DNA of 12,764 nucleotides from Candidatus Aenigmatarchaeota archaeon. GTDB taxonomy: Archaea; Aenigmatarchaeota; Aenigmatarchaeia; QMZP01. The notes beneath the pieces are model-generated. The model was not told the origin of the DNA. It made no database searches and saw nothing but the letters and a program-made list of their open reading frames with translations. The stretch's first letter is position 1. The number at the start of each line of letters is the position of its first letter. The DNA lies in contig CP070801.1 in the NCBI GenBank assembly GCA_020343575.1, positions 280,298-293,061 of the forward strand, read 5' to 3'. A program made the translations under genes and the position numbers. This document shows, one piece after another, positions 6,608 through 12,764 of this stretch.

Positions 6608-7390
6608 TTATTTACCCTTCTTTATCGCTCTGATTATCTTTCTCAGCATTTCGGTGTTTTTTTCCGCGATGGTTCCTGTGACGATTATGTCTGCTCCTGC
6701 CTTGACCTTTTCCCTTGCAGTCTTGTCATCCCTTATCCCGCCTCCCACGATAAGGAACATGTCCTTCTCCATGTTCTTCTTTGCAGCAGCTATCATCTCG
6801 TTCGGAACAGGTTGCTTTGCTCCGGAGCCCGCCTCCAGGTAGACGAACTTCATCCCCAAGTATTTAGCTGCAAGAACATAAGCTACCGCAAATTCGGGCT
6901 TCTCCCTAGGCAGTGGCTTGACGTCACCGCTCCAGGCAGCCGATGTGATGGCTCCTGAATCCACGATGAGGTAGGCCATTGGCAGGGTCTCGAGCCCATA
7001 CCCCTTGATCAGAACAGAACCCTTGACCTGCTCCTCTATAAGGTATTGTGTGGAACGGGAATTGAGCAAAGACATGAAGAAAATGGAGTCAGCATAAGGA
7101 GAAATCCCTGAGTGAGATGAGGGAAAAAGGATGATGGGAAAATCGGCCTTTTCCTTTATCGCCTTTATGGTATCATTCAGAAAAACCATTTGAGCAGCGT
7201 GGGATCCACCAACCATTATTGCATCAGAACCCCATTCCTTCACCTTCAATGCGAGTTTTGCGGCTTCCTGGGGCTTCTGCTTGTCAGGATCAATTAGTGT
7301 GAAGTGGAGGGGGTTGGATTTCCTCTTTTTCTTTATGTAACGAAAAACCCTAGGTTTTGCCTTCTTTCTACCTAGCCTGAACAATTTCAT
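6608..7390 (-). CDS. Geranylgeranylglyceryl phosphate synthase (GGGP synthase)
   Basis: This 260-aa protein joins geranylgeranyl diphosphate to sn-glycerol-1-phosphate, making the first ether bond of archaeal membrane lipids. It has the TIM-barrel family motifs in order: HFTLIDPDK (29-37), DAIMVGGS (56-63), LFPSS (88-92), SLLNS near 107-111, YLEAGSGA with a following PV (184-195), IVGGGIR (214-220) and GADIIVTGT (232-240). The basic first 25 residues (RKKAKPRVFRYIKKKRK) extend a little beyond the core and may help membrane contact. The presence of EgsA just upstream on the same strand, which makes its substrate, strengthens the call. The ATG at 7390 has a weak GTGAT ahead and a TATA-like box about 30 bases upstream. 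The related bacterial PcrB is less likely in this archaeal setting. Confidence 0.95.
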   Translation of the reverse strand: MKLFRLGRKKAKPRVFRYIKKKRKSNPLHFTLIDPDKQKPQEAAKLALKVKEWGSDAIMVGGSHAAQMVFLNDTIKAIKEKADFPIILFPSSHSGISPYADSIFFMSLLNSRSTQYLIEEQVKGSVLIKGYGLETLPMAYLIVDSGAITSAAWSGDVKPLPREKPEFAVAYVLAAKYLGMKFVYLEAGSGAKQPVPNEMIAAAKKNMEKDMFLIVGGGIRDDKTAREKVKAGADIIVTGTIAEKNTEMLRKIIRAIKKGK

Positions 7391-7413
7391 ACAATCACTT
7401 CATAATTGGGAAA

Positions 7414-7426
7414 AATATTTAAATAT
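7414..7426 (-). promoter_or_regulatory. TATA-like box for GGGP synthase
   Basis: The sequence AATATTTAAATAT is centred about 30 bases before the ATG at 7390, in a 79-bp gap after the EgsA gene. The gene may thus have its own promoter besides read-through. Confidence 0.45.
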
Positions 7427-7469
7427 CTCTATAGTTTCTTGTTACGGATTTATAAAAGTTACTAACCAG

Positions 7470-8525
7470 CTAATCTATTACTCCTGTGGCCTTGCAGATA
7501 TCCAACGCCTTTTTCTTATCCAGGGACCTTTCATTCAGAATTGTATAACGGTCCCTTACATCTTTTGCCCTGAGCATGGCCTCAATGAGCATATCCTTGT
7601 CCACGCCCAGTTCCCTTGCGGTTGTGGGAGCTCCAAGGCTTCTTAACCCGTTCTTTATCCTTTCCCAGTTCTGCTCTTGCATGTAGGCGAAGAGTATGGA
7701 ACCAACACCACACTGCTCTCCGTGAAGGGATTTGTTTATACCTGCCTGGAATTTCAGCTGGTCCAGGGCATGGGAAAACATGTGCTCGCTGCCTGAAGCT
7801 GGTCTCGAAGACTCAACAAGAGACATACTTATGCTCGAAGAGATGAGTGCTTCGATGAGGTTCCTTATTCCCCTCTCCTCCTTTTTCCTTATCATTTCAG
7901 TTGATTTTAGAACGATTTCTGAGGATAGCATGGACAGAGCAGCTGCATACTCTGAATAGTATTCACCCTTCTCTCTCGCAAGCTTCCAGTCCTGTACAGC
8001 CGTGTAGTTGGATATGATATCCGCTCCGCCAGAAGCGATGAGCTTGTATGGGGCGTTCCTAAGGATGTCGATATCAGCTATTACTGCGATCGGAACCCTT
8101 GCCTTAAGGGAATGAAAAGCCTCACCATCTTTAAGGGAAACCCTCTCTGACGCTACACCATCATGTGAGGGAGCAGTGGGAACAGAGACGAACGGAATCT
8201 TCTCTTGATATGCCAGAAGTTTTCCAACATCAATAACCTTCCCTCCACCAACAGAAACAACAATATCAATGTTCATTGGAATTATTTTGTCTAACCTCTC
8301 AACCTCCTTCTTAGACGCTTCTTTCACGATTTCCATCTGGGTGTCTGGGTTAATATCCATGAGGGATTTCTTTACATTCTCTCCGGCTATATCCTTTGTA
8401 TGCTCTCCTGTAAGGACGAGTGGTTTGCCGGAAATCTTAAGTTCCTCACAGACAGAGGAAACCCTGCCCAAAACCCTGTTCCCCACAAGGATCTTCCTCG
8501 GAAGCTCAACAGAATGCGGATCCAT
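7470..8525 (-). CDS. egsA: Glycerol-1-phosphate dehydrogenase [NAD(P)+]
   Basis: This 351-aa enzyme reduces dihydroxyacetone phosphate to sn-glycerol-1-phosphate, fixing the stereochemistry of archaeal lipids. The N-terminal nucleotide-binding half has SVGGGKVIDVGK (91-102) and SVPTAPSHDGVAS (114-126). The C-terminal helical half supplies zinc ligands: D169 in SGGADIISN, a His from SGSEHMFSH (H248 or H252) and H268 in SLHGEQCGVG. Length and motif order match the archaeal family, which is related to glycerol dehydrogenases; the SEHMFSH and LHGEQ motifs mark the G1P branch. The ATG at 8525 is about 27 bases from a TATA-like box with AAGGA between. GGGP synthase, the next user of its product, lies 79 bases downstream. 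Confidence 0.96.
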   Translation of the reverse strand: MDPHSVELPRKILVGNRVLGRVSSVCEELKISGKPLVLTGEHTKDIAGENVKKSLMDINPDTQMEIVKEASKKEVERLDKIIPMNIDIVVSVGGGKVIDVGKLLAYQEKIPFVSVPTAPSHDGVASERVSLKDGEAFHSLKARVPIAVIADIDILRNAPYKLIASGGADIISNYTAVQDWKLAREKGEYYSEYAAALSMLSSEIVLKSTEMIRKKEERGIRNLIEALISSSISMSLVESSRPASGSEHMFSHALDQLKFQAGINKSLHGEQCGVGSILFAYMQEQNWERIKNGLRSLGAPTTARELGVDKDMLIEAMLRAKDVRDRYTILNERSLDKKKALDICKATGVID

Positions 8526-8546
8526 ATAACATTCCTTATCTTATAG

Positions 8547-8557
8547 TTTATATATTT
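8547..8557 (-). promoter_or_regulatory. TATA-like box for egsA
   Basis: On the minus strand the sequence reads AAATATATAAA, centred about 27 bases before the egsA ATG, a spacing that fits a very short leader or none. Confidence 0.5.
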
Positions 8558-8567
8558 GAAGACAAAA

Positions 8568-8577
8568 GATAAAAATA
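8568..8577 (+). promoter_or_regulatory. Possible TATA-like box for ftsY
   Basis: GATAAAAATA is centred about 27 bases before the ftsY ATG at 8599, in the 73-bp divergent spacer with egsA. A second AT stretch (TTTAAAA) lies closer. The assignment is by spacing only. Confidence 0.35.
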
Positions 8578-8598
8578 GTTTAAAAGGCGAGCGATAGC

Positions 8599-9726
8599 AT
8601 GTTCGGTTTACTGAAGAAGAGCCTCAAAGAATCCATAAAGAAAATAACCAAGAAGGCAGAAGAAAAGGAAGAAAGGGTAGAGGAAAGACCAAAGAAAGTG
8701 AAGGAAAAACCCAGGAAGAAGCCAAAGAAACCGGAGAAGCCCAAAAAGAAAGAGAAGATAGAGAGAATAGAAAAGGCAGAAGAAGAACCCGAGAAAGTAG
8801 AGGAGAAACCGGAACCGGAAACACCAGAGGAGCCAGAACCAGAGAAGGAGGAGAAGAGGGGACTCTTCAGGATAAGGGAAAAGATAACTACAAGGAGACT
8901 TTCTGGAAAGGACATTGATGATTTTTTCTCAGAGAACGAAACGGATTTCCTTAAGAATAATGTTGCTGTCGAAGTCCTTGATTTCTTCAGTAAAAACCTC
9001 AAGGAAAGGCTTGTGGAGAAACCCATAAAGAGGACACAGGCATCTAAATTCGTTTCCCAGGTTTTTGAGGAGAGCTTGTTCGCGATAGTCAACCAGGGTG
9101 AGGTGAAACTGGAGAAAATGCTGAAGAAAAAGAAGCCGCTCTGTCTGGTCTTCCTGGGATTCAACGGCTCTGGGAAAACTACCTCCATTGCAAAGGTTGC
9201 TAAGTATTTTTTGAAAAAAGGATACAAGCCCGTTATTGCAGCTGGAGACACCTTCAGGGCAGCGAGTATTGAGCAGATAGAGGAGCATGGGAGAAAGCTT
9301 GGAGTGAGGGTTATCAAGCACCAGTACGGAGCGGATTCTGCAGCTGTTGTGTTTGATGCTGTTCGGTTCGCTGAGGCGAACAACTATGATATCGTCCTGG
9401 CAGACACCGCGGGCAGGGCGCACACGGATAAAAACCTCATGGATGAGCTTAGGAAGGTAGTAAGGGTAAACAAACCGGACCTCAAGGTCCTTGTTGTTGA
9501 CTCTCTGACAGGGAATGATGCAGTGGAGCAGGCGAAACAGTTCCATGAGGCGGTTGGAGTTGATGCTGTTATAATGGCAAAGACTGATGTGAACCCAAAG
9601 GGAGGTTCAATTCTCTCGGTTTGTTATGCAATAAAGAAGCCCATACTCTTTATGGGAACAGGACAGGACTACGAGGATATCGTAAGGTTTGACCCAAAGA
9701 AGTTCGTAAAGGATATTCTTTCTTAG
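8599..9726 (+). CDS. ftsY: Signal recognition particle receptor FtsY
   Basis: FtsY is the membrane-associated GTPase that receives SRP-bound ribosomes and hands nascent membrane or secreted proteins to the translocon. Residues 1-88 are an extreme Lys/Glu/Pro-rich segment, the counterpart of the variable acidic A domain. The helical N domain follows (about 95-175). The NG GTPase has GFNGSGKT (187-194), DTFRAAS (217-223), DTAGR (269-273), AKTD (327-330) and GTGQDYEDIVRFDP (353-366). The closing GxGQ and RFDP signature and the lack of a Met-rich M domain separate it from SRP54. The guanine-specificity motif is AKTD, where TKxD is usual. The 375-aa length is normal. It ends 19 bases from the convergent idi stop. 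Confidence 0.96.
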   Translation: MFGLLKKSLKESIKKITKKAEEKEERVEERPKKVKEKPRKKPKKPEKPKKKEKIERIEKAEEEPEKVEEKPEPETPEEPEPEKEEKRGLFRIREKITTRRLSGKDIDDFFSENETDFLKNNVAVEVLDFFSKNLKERLVEKPIKRTQASKFVSQVFEESLFAIVNQGEVKLEKMLKKKKPLCLVFLGFNGSGKTTSIAKVAKYFLKKGYKPVIAAGDTFRAASIEQIEEHGRKLGVRVIKHQYGADSAAVVFDAVRFAEANNYDIVLADTAGRAHTDKNLMDELRKVVRVNKPDLKVLVVDSLTGNDAVEQAKQFHEAVGVDAVIMAKTDVNPKGGSILSVCYAIKKPILFMGTGQDYEDIVRFDPKKFVKDILS

Positions 9727-9740
9727 AAACTTAGAGACTG

Positions 9741-9753
9741 TCCCTTTAAGGGA
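9741..9753. repeat. Short inverted repeat between the convergent ftsY and idi ends
   Basis: TCCCTTTAAGGGA is symmetrical about one central base and covers the idi stop codon 15 bases after the ftsY stop. The arms could form a four-base-pair stem with a five-base loop. A role in ending both transcripts is possible but weakly supported. Confidence 0.3.
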
Positions 9754-10252
9754 TAACCCTTTCTAACGCGGTCTTGAACCATGGTGAATATTTGTTTGGA
9801 TTCTCCTTGATGTCCTGCTGCAGTCCCTCCACATTCACCCATTTACAATCATCCGCTTCCTCTGGGTTGGGTTTTGGCTCTCCGTCAAACTTTCCGACAA
9901 AAACATGGTCAAGCTCGTGTTCAGTTAAGCCGCCCTCAGACTCTGCCTTGTAGGTGAAGGTGAATACCTCCTTCAGTTCCGTATCGAAGCCCATCTCTTC
10001 TTTCAATCTCCTGTGAGCAGCCTCCTCTGTCGCTTCCTCCGGTCTTGGGTGGCTGCAGCATGTGTTAGTCCAGAGTCCGCTAAAATGGTATTTAGACTTC
10101 GCTCTCTTCTGGAGAAGCATCTCTCCCTTGCTGTTGAAGATGAATATGGAGAACGCTCTGTGCAGCCTCCCCCCATTCTCATGCGCCCTTATCTTCTCCT
10201 CTGTTCCTATCTCATTGTCATTCTCATCAACAAGAACAACCCTCTCTTCCAT
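9746..10252 (-). CDS. idi: Isopentenyl-diphosphate delta-isomerase, type I
   Basis: This 168-aa Nudix-fold enzyme converts isopentenyl diphosphate to dimethylallyl diphosphate, needed to start isoprenoid chains for archaeal lipids. Visible family features are RAHENGGRLHRAFSIFIFN (22-40) with metal-binding H24 and H31, LLQKRAKSKYHFSGLWTNTC with the catalytic Cys66 in CSHP (66-69), the Nudix-like stretch to RRLKEEMGF (81-89), and EHELDH (111-116) with the catalytic Glu. Length is that of the short prokaryotic type I enzyme. Many archaea use the unrelated flavin-dependent type II enzyme instead, so type I is notable. A TATA-like box lies about 23 bases before the ATG, which suggests a leaderless single-gene transcript. 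Confidence 0.95.
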   Translation of the reverse strand: MEERVVLVDENDNEIGTEEKIRAHENGGRLHRAFSIFIFNSKGEMLLQKRAKSKYHFSGLWTNTCCSHPRPEEATEEAAHRRLKEEMGFDTELKEVFTFTYKAESEGGLTEHELDHVFVGKFDGEPKPNPEEADDCKWVNVEGLQQDIKENPNKYSPWFKTALERVIP

Positions 10253-10270
10253 AACCCTTATTTGCTTTTA

Positions 10271-10280
10271 CTATATAAAT
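10271..10280 (-). promoter_or_regulatory. TATA-like box for idi
   Basis: The minus strand reads ATTTATATAG, centred about 23 bases before the ATG at 10252, in the 32-bp gap after the DUF429 gene. The distance leaves almost no leader. Confidence 0.5.
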
Positions 10281-10284
10281 CTTT

Positions 10285-10758
10285 TCAAAGATTGGGCACA
10301 ACTATCTCCTCTTTTCCGATTACCCTGAATTTTCCCTCGTAGTAATACTTCCCGGTAAGGGCGCAGAGGAGCGCGTCGTATTCATGGGTCTTCTTCTCCT
10401 CAAGACCCAGGATTTTCTCTGTTGCCCTCGGGAAAACTTCAATAACCCGATAGCTCTTCCTTAGCTCAGGAACCAGCTTCATTGCCCTCTCAACCAGGGG
10501 TTGCATTCCAGGAAACCTCGGAGAAAGTGGTTTGAAACCCTCCTCCTGGAGTTTCTTGTCACTGTTCCTGTAATACCCATCCTCAGGGAAAGAAAAAGGA
10601 GCATCCACTGCGACTACATCCGGTTCTATCTCACCCACAACCTTGAGAATCTCCTCATTGGAATGAAGAAGCCTGACCTCTGTTTTTCCATTAATCATTA
10701 TGCAAAAACCAGTAGGATTTTTGTCCTTCCCAGCCAGATCTATCCCTATCACCTTCAT
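10285..10758 (-). CDS. DUF429 family protein (predicted RNase H-like fold)
   Basis: This 157-aa protein begins MKVIGIDLAGKDKN, has VVAVDAPFSFPE near 48-59, a central Arg/Asp/Pro-rich segment (PLSPRFPGMQPL), VIEVFPRATEKIL near 105-117 and EYDALLCALTG near 126-136. The GIDLAG start, VDAP middle, EVFP and EYDAL motifs are the hallmark of DUF429, whose acidic residues in these positions resemble the RNase H-like nuclease fold. The biological role is not established. It is slightly shorter than many members but has all the blocks. The ATG at 10758 lies about 27 bases from a TATA-like element shared with the divergent AlkD-like gene, so the two may be expressed together. Confidence 0.85.
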   Translation of the reverse strand: MKVIGIDLAGKDKNPTGFCIMINGKTEVRLLHSNEEILKVVGEIEPDVVAVDAPFSFPEDGYYRNSDKKLQEEGFKPLSPRFPGMQPLVERAMKLVPELRKSYRVIEVFPRATEKILGLEEKKTHEYDALLCALTGKYYYEGKFRVIGKEEIVVPNL

Positions 10759-10779
10759 TGATTCAGGGTTGGATTTAAG

Positions 10780-10790
10780 TTATAAATTAA
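10780..10790. promoter_or_regulatory. Shared TATA-like element between DUF429 and AlkD-like genes
   Basis: TTATAAATTAA is centred about 21 bases before the ATG at 10805 and about 27 before the ATG at 10758 on the other strand. Only 46 bases separate the two start codons, so both transcripts are probably leaderless and may use overlapping promoters. Confidence 0.55.
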
Positions 10791-10804
10791 TACCCATAAA
10801 CCAA

Positions 10805-11497
10805 ATGGATTACATGCAATACGAAAAAATAATCAAGGAACTGAAATCTCACTCTAATCCCAAGAATGTTGAGGGCATGCAAAGGTTCGGTATACAGGGG
10901 AAAGAGATGCTTGGCATACCAATGCCCATATTGAGAAAAATGGCAAAGGATGTTGGTAAAAAACATGACCTTGCACTCAGGTTGTGGAAATCTGGAATTC
11001 ATGATGCAAGGCTACTGGCTTGTTTTGTTGACGAATCAGATAAGGTTACAGAAAAACAAATGGAATCTTGGGTGAAGGATTTTGATTCATGGGACATTGT
11101 TGACCAGTGTTGCAGCAACCTTTTTGACAAGACCCCATTCGTGGAGAAGAAAATAGATGAGTGGACAAAGAGGGAAGAAGAGTTTGTCAAGAGATCTGGT
11201 TTTGTGTTAATGGCTGCCAAGTCTGTTCATGACAAGAAAGCGAAGAATAGCGAATTCGAGAGATATCTCCCAATCATAAAGAGAGGAGCGAATGACGAAA
11301 GAAACTTTGTTAGGAAAGCAGTTAACTGGGCACTCAGACAGATCGGAAAGCGCAACATCAACCTGAACAGAAAAGCAATCAAAGTTAGTGAGGAAATTCA
11401 GAAGATGGATTCAAAGGCTGCAAAGTGGATAGCTAACGATGCTTTGAGGGAACTGAAAAGCAACGCGGTTCAGAAAAGGCTGCGAAGCAAGAACTGA
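10805..11497 (+). CDS. AlkD-like DNA alkylation repair glycosylase
   Basis: This 230-aa all-helical HEAT-like protein belongs to the DNA alkylation repair (AlkD/AlkC) family, which removes positively charged alkylated purines such as 7-methylguanine. Family features are RFGIQGKEMLGIPMPILRKM near 27-46, FDSWDIVDQCC (93-103) with W96 and the catalytic-type D100, a basic RSGFVLMAA segment (130-138), and NFVRKAVNWALRQIGK (167-182) with W175. The W-x3-D spacing matches the known AlkD active site. The ATG at 10805 is preferred: the longer frame from 10700 would run through the divergent gene and its promoter, and family similarity begins only after 10805. ATG at 10814 is a possible later start. The neighbouring RNase H-like protein hints at nucleic-acid maintenance, but no shared pathway is shown. 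Confidence 0.92.
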   Translation: MDYMQYEKIIKELKSHSNPKNVEGMQRFGIQGKEMLGIPMPILRKMAKDVGKKHDLALRLWKSGIHDARLLACFVDESDKVTEKQMESWVKDFDSWDIVDQCCSNLFDKTPFVEKKIDEWTKREEEFVKRSGFVLMAAKSVHDKKAKNSEFERYLPIIKRGANDERNFVRKAVNWALRQIGKRNINLNRKAIKVSEEIQKMDSKAAKWIANDALRELKSNAVQKRLRSKN

Positions 11498-11586
11498 AAT
11501 ATTCTCCACAGGAATTTTAAATTCTTTTCGGGATAGATACAAATAAAAAACTTCAATCCTAAATTGTTATTAATTTTTGTTGCAAT

Positions 11587-11594
11587 AAGGAGGT
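11587..11594 (+). promoter_or_regulatory. Strong Shine-Dalgarno site before metK
   Basis: AGGAGGT, within AAGGAGGT, lies seven bases before the ATG at 11602. It is the best plus-strand ribosome site in the window and differs from the nearly leaderless starts of most neighbours. Confidence 0.8.
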
Positions 11595-11601
11595 TTTTAC
11601 C

Positions 11602-12764
11602 ATGAGAGCAAATAACTATATGTTTACCTCGGAATCCGTGGCAGAGGGGCATCCTGATAAGATATGTGACCAGATTTCTGATGCCGTTCTGGATACCATT
11701 ATGAAGGAGGATCCGAAGGGAAGGGTTGCATGCGAGGCCCTTGTTACAACGGGTATGGTTTTTGTGACAGGGGAGATAACAACCAGCTGTTATGTGGATA
11801 TACCCAAAATCGCGAGGCAGGTTATAAAGGAGATTGGTTATGTGAAGCCTGAGTACGGTTTCCAGTTCGAATCCTGCGCAATAATGACATCGATAGATGA
11901 GCAGTCCTCGGATATTGCTTTAGGTGTGGACAAAGAAGGAGCAGGAGATCAGGGAATGATGTCCGGTTACGCGACAAACGAAACCCCGGAACTCATGCCA
12001 TTACCAATCCTGCTGGCGCATAAACTCGTAATGAGGCTTGCTGAGGTCAGGAAAAACGGACTCCTTCCCTACCTTCGACCTGATGGAAAATCCCAGGTTA
12101 CAGTGGAATATAAAAACACAAAACCAAGCAGACTTCACTCCGTTGTTATTGCTGCACAACATGACCCGGATGTGGATATGGAAAAACTGAGAAAGGATAT
12201 AATAGAGCATGTCATAAATCCGGTCTGTGAGAAATGGCTGGATGAGAATACGAAGTTTTACATAAACAACACGGGAAGGTTTGTTACTGGCGGTCCTGTC
12301 GCAGACGCAGGGATGACAGGAAGAAAGGTCATAGCAGATACATACGGAGGCGTGGGAGGTCATGGTGGTGGAGCCTTCTCAGGTAAAGATCCCACAAAGG
12401 TTGACAAATCCGCCTCCTACATGGCAAGGTACATCGCAAAGAACATAGTGGCTGCAGGACTGGCAGACAGATGCGAGATCCAGTTATCCTATGTGATAGG
12501 CGGGACAGAACCCCTGTCAGTGATGATAGACATGTTCAAGACAAACAAGGTTCCTGTGGAAAAGATACTAGAGCTTGTAAAGAAGCATTTCAACCTGAAA
12601 CCATCAGAGATTATAAAGCAGCTGGATTTGCAGAGACCGATATACAGAAAGACTTCTGTTTACGGACACTTCGGAAGGGATGACCCGGACTTCACATGGG
12701 AAAAGACAGACCTGACAGAAACCCTTAGAAAGGAAGCGGGTTTCGAACCTGGAGAAGCAAGGAA
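11602..12764 (+). CDS. metK: S-adenosylmethionine synthetase, bacterial type (C-terminus cut by window edge)
   Basis: MetK makes S-adenosylmethionine from methionine and ATP. The 387 visible codons cover nearly the whole of the usual length, about 380-400. Family motifs are complete: FTSESVAEGHPDKICDQISD (8-27), TSIDEQSSDIALGV (96-109), GAGDQGMMSGYAT (113-125), LRPDGKSQV (158-166), GGPVADAGMTGRK (230-242), DTYGG and HGGGAFSGKDPTKVD (254-268). These are motifs of the bacterial/eukaryotic enzyme, not of the divergent MAT family found in most archaea. GGPVADAG has Ala where many members have Gly, a variant I believe occurs in some bacteria. The start follows AAGGAGGT at good spacing. The 104-base upstream gap is AT-rich, with an AAATAAAAAA stretch at 11541-11550 that could be a TATA box. 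No SAM riboswitch fold is evident. Horizontal transfer is likely. Confidence 0.95.
   Translation, partial: MRANNYMFTSESVAEGHPDKICDQISDAVLDTIMKEDPKGRVACEALVTTGMVFVTGEITTSCYVDIPKIARQVIKEIGYVKPEYGFQFESCAIMTSIDEQSSDIALGVDKEGAGDQGMMSGYATNETPELMPLPILLAHKLVMRLAEVRKNGLLPYLRPDGKSQVTVEYKNTKPSRLHSVVIAAQHDPDVDMEKLRKDIIEHVINPVCEKWLDENTKFYINNTGRFVTGGPVADAGMTGRKVIADTYGGVGGHGGGAFSGKDPTKVDKSASYMARYIAKNIVAAGLADRCEIQLSYVIGGTEPLSVMIDMFKTNKVPVEKILELVKKHFNLKPSEIIKQLDLQRPIYRKTSVYGHFGRDDPDFTWEKTDLTETLRKEAGFEPGEAR

Noticed and set aside
8580..9383. 267-codon open frame on the minus strand opposite ftsY, rich in Ser and Phe
   Set aside because: It is the antisense shadow of the Lys/Glu-rich ftsY leader and GTPase core; its composition is a direct result of the complement and it has no family motif.
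8929..9546. 205-codon open frame on the minus strand inside ftsY
   Set aside because: It lies wholly within the convincing ftsY gene, in a different frame, with no start signal and no recognisable domain.
10700..10804. 35-residue N-terminal extension of the AlkD-like protein
   Set aside because: It runs antisense through the start of the DUF429 gene and across the TATA-like element; similarity to the family begins after 10805.
11498..11601. Possible SAM riboswitch or RNA gene before metK
   Set aside because: The 104-base gap is AT-rich, with only a short GAATTTTAAATTC near-palindrome and the ribosome site; no multi-helix fold like the known SAM riboswitch classes is evident.
1..12764. CRISPR arrays, insertion sequences, tRNA or rRNA genes
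   Set aside because: No regularly spaced repeats, transposase motifs, terminal inverted repeats or tRNA-like cloverleaf were seen on reading through both strands; no software search was run.

Overview
The window comes from an archaeon. It carries glycerol-1-phosphate dehydrogenase (EgsA) and geranylgeranylglyceryl phosphate synthase, the two enzymes that start ether-lipid synthesis. Starts lie either behind GGAGGTGATC-like ribosome sites or about 20-30 bases from TATA-like boxes, with little or no leader. Very small compact genes, a type I IPP isomerase, a bacterial-type MetK and an M23 peptidase would suit a DPANN-like or other uncultured lineage, but that placement is inference. No rRNA, tRNA, CRISPR array or insertion sequence was seen.

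Positions 1-3643 (minus strand) hold a tight seven-gene cluster: a 47-aa membrane protein, a 52-aa pilin-like protein, a 213-aa membrane-anchored Cys protein, then four genes that overlap at their ends. Five of the seven begin with a short basic stretch, a Lys-Gly pair and a hydrophobic helix, the pattern of archaeal class III (type IV prepilin) signal peptides. One of them carries an intact M23 (LytM-like) zinc endopeptidase domain. The last gene runs off the left edge. Divergent from this cluster, across a 60-bp AT-rich spacer, is a 963-aa single-pass, 30-cysteine protein of unknown function (3704-6595). Together they look like a surface pilus-like or pseudopilus-like machine with a tethered peptidase. 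No ATPase or platform protein is visible, so assembly genes must lie elsewhere.

Positions 6608-10252 hold housekeeping genes rich in lipid functions: GGGP synthase and EgsA (minus strand), FtsY, the SRP receptor (plus), and type I IPP isomerase (minus). EgsA makes sn-glycerol-1-phosphate. IPP isomerase supplies DMAPP for prenyl chain building. GGGP synthase makes the first ether bond. FtsY serves co-translational membrane insertion.

Positions 10285-12764 hold a DUF429 protein and, divergent from it with a shared TATA element, an AlkD-like DNA glycosylase. Last comes a bacterial-type S-adenosylmethionine synthetase behind a strong Shine-Dalgarno site, cut by the right edge very near its expected C-terminus.
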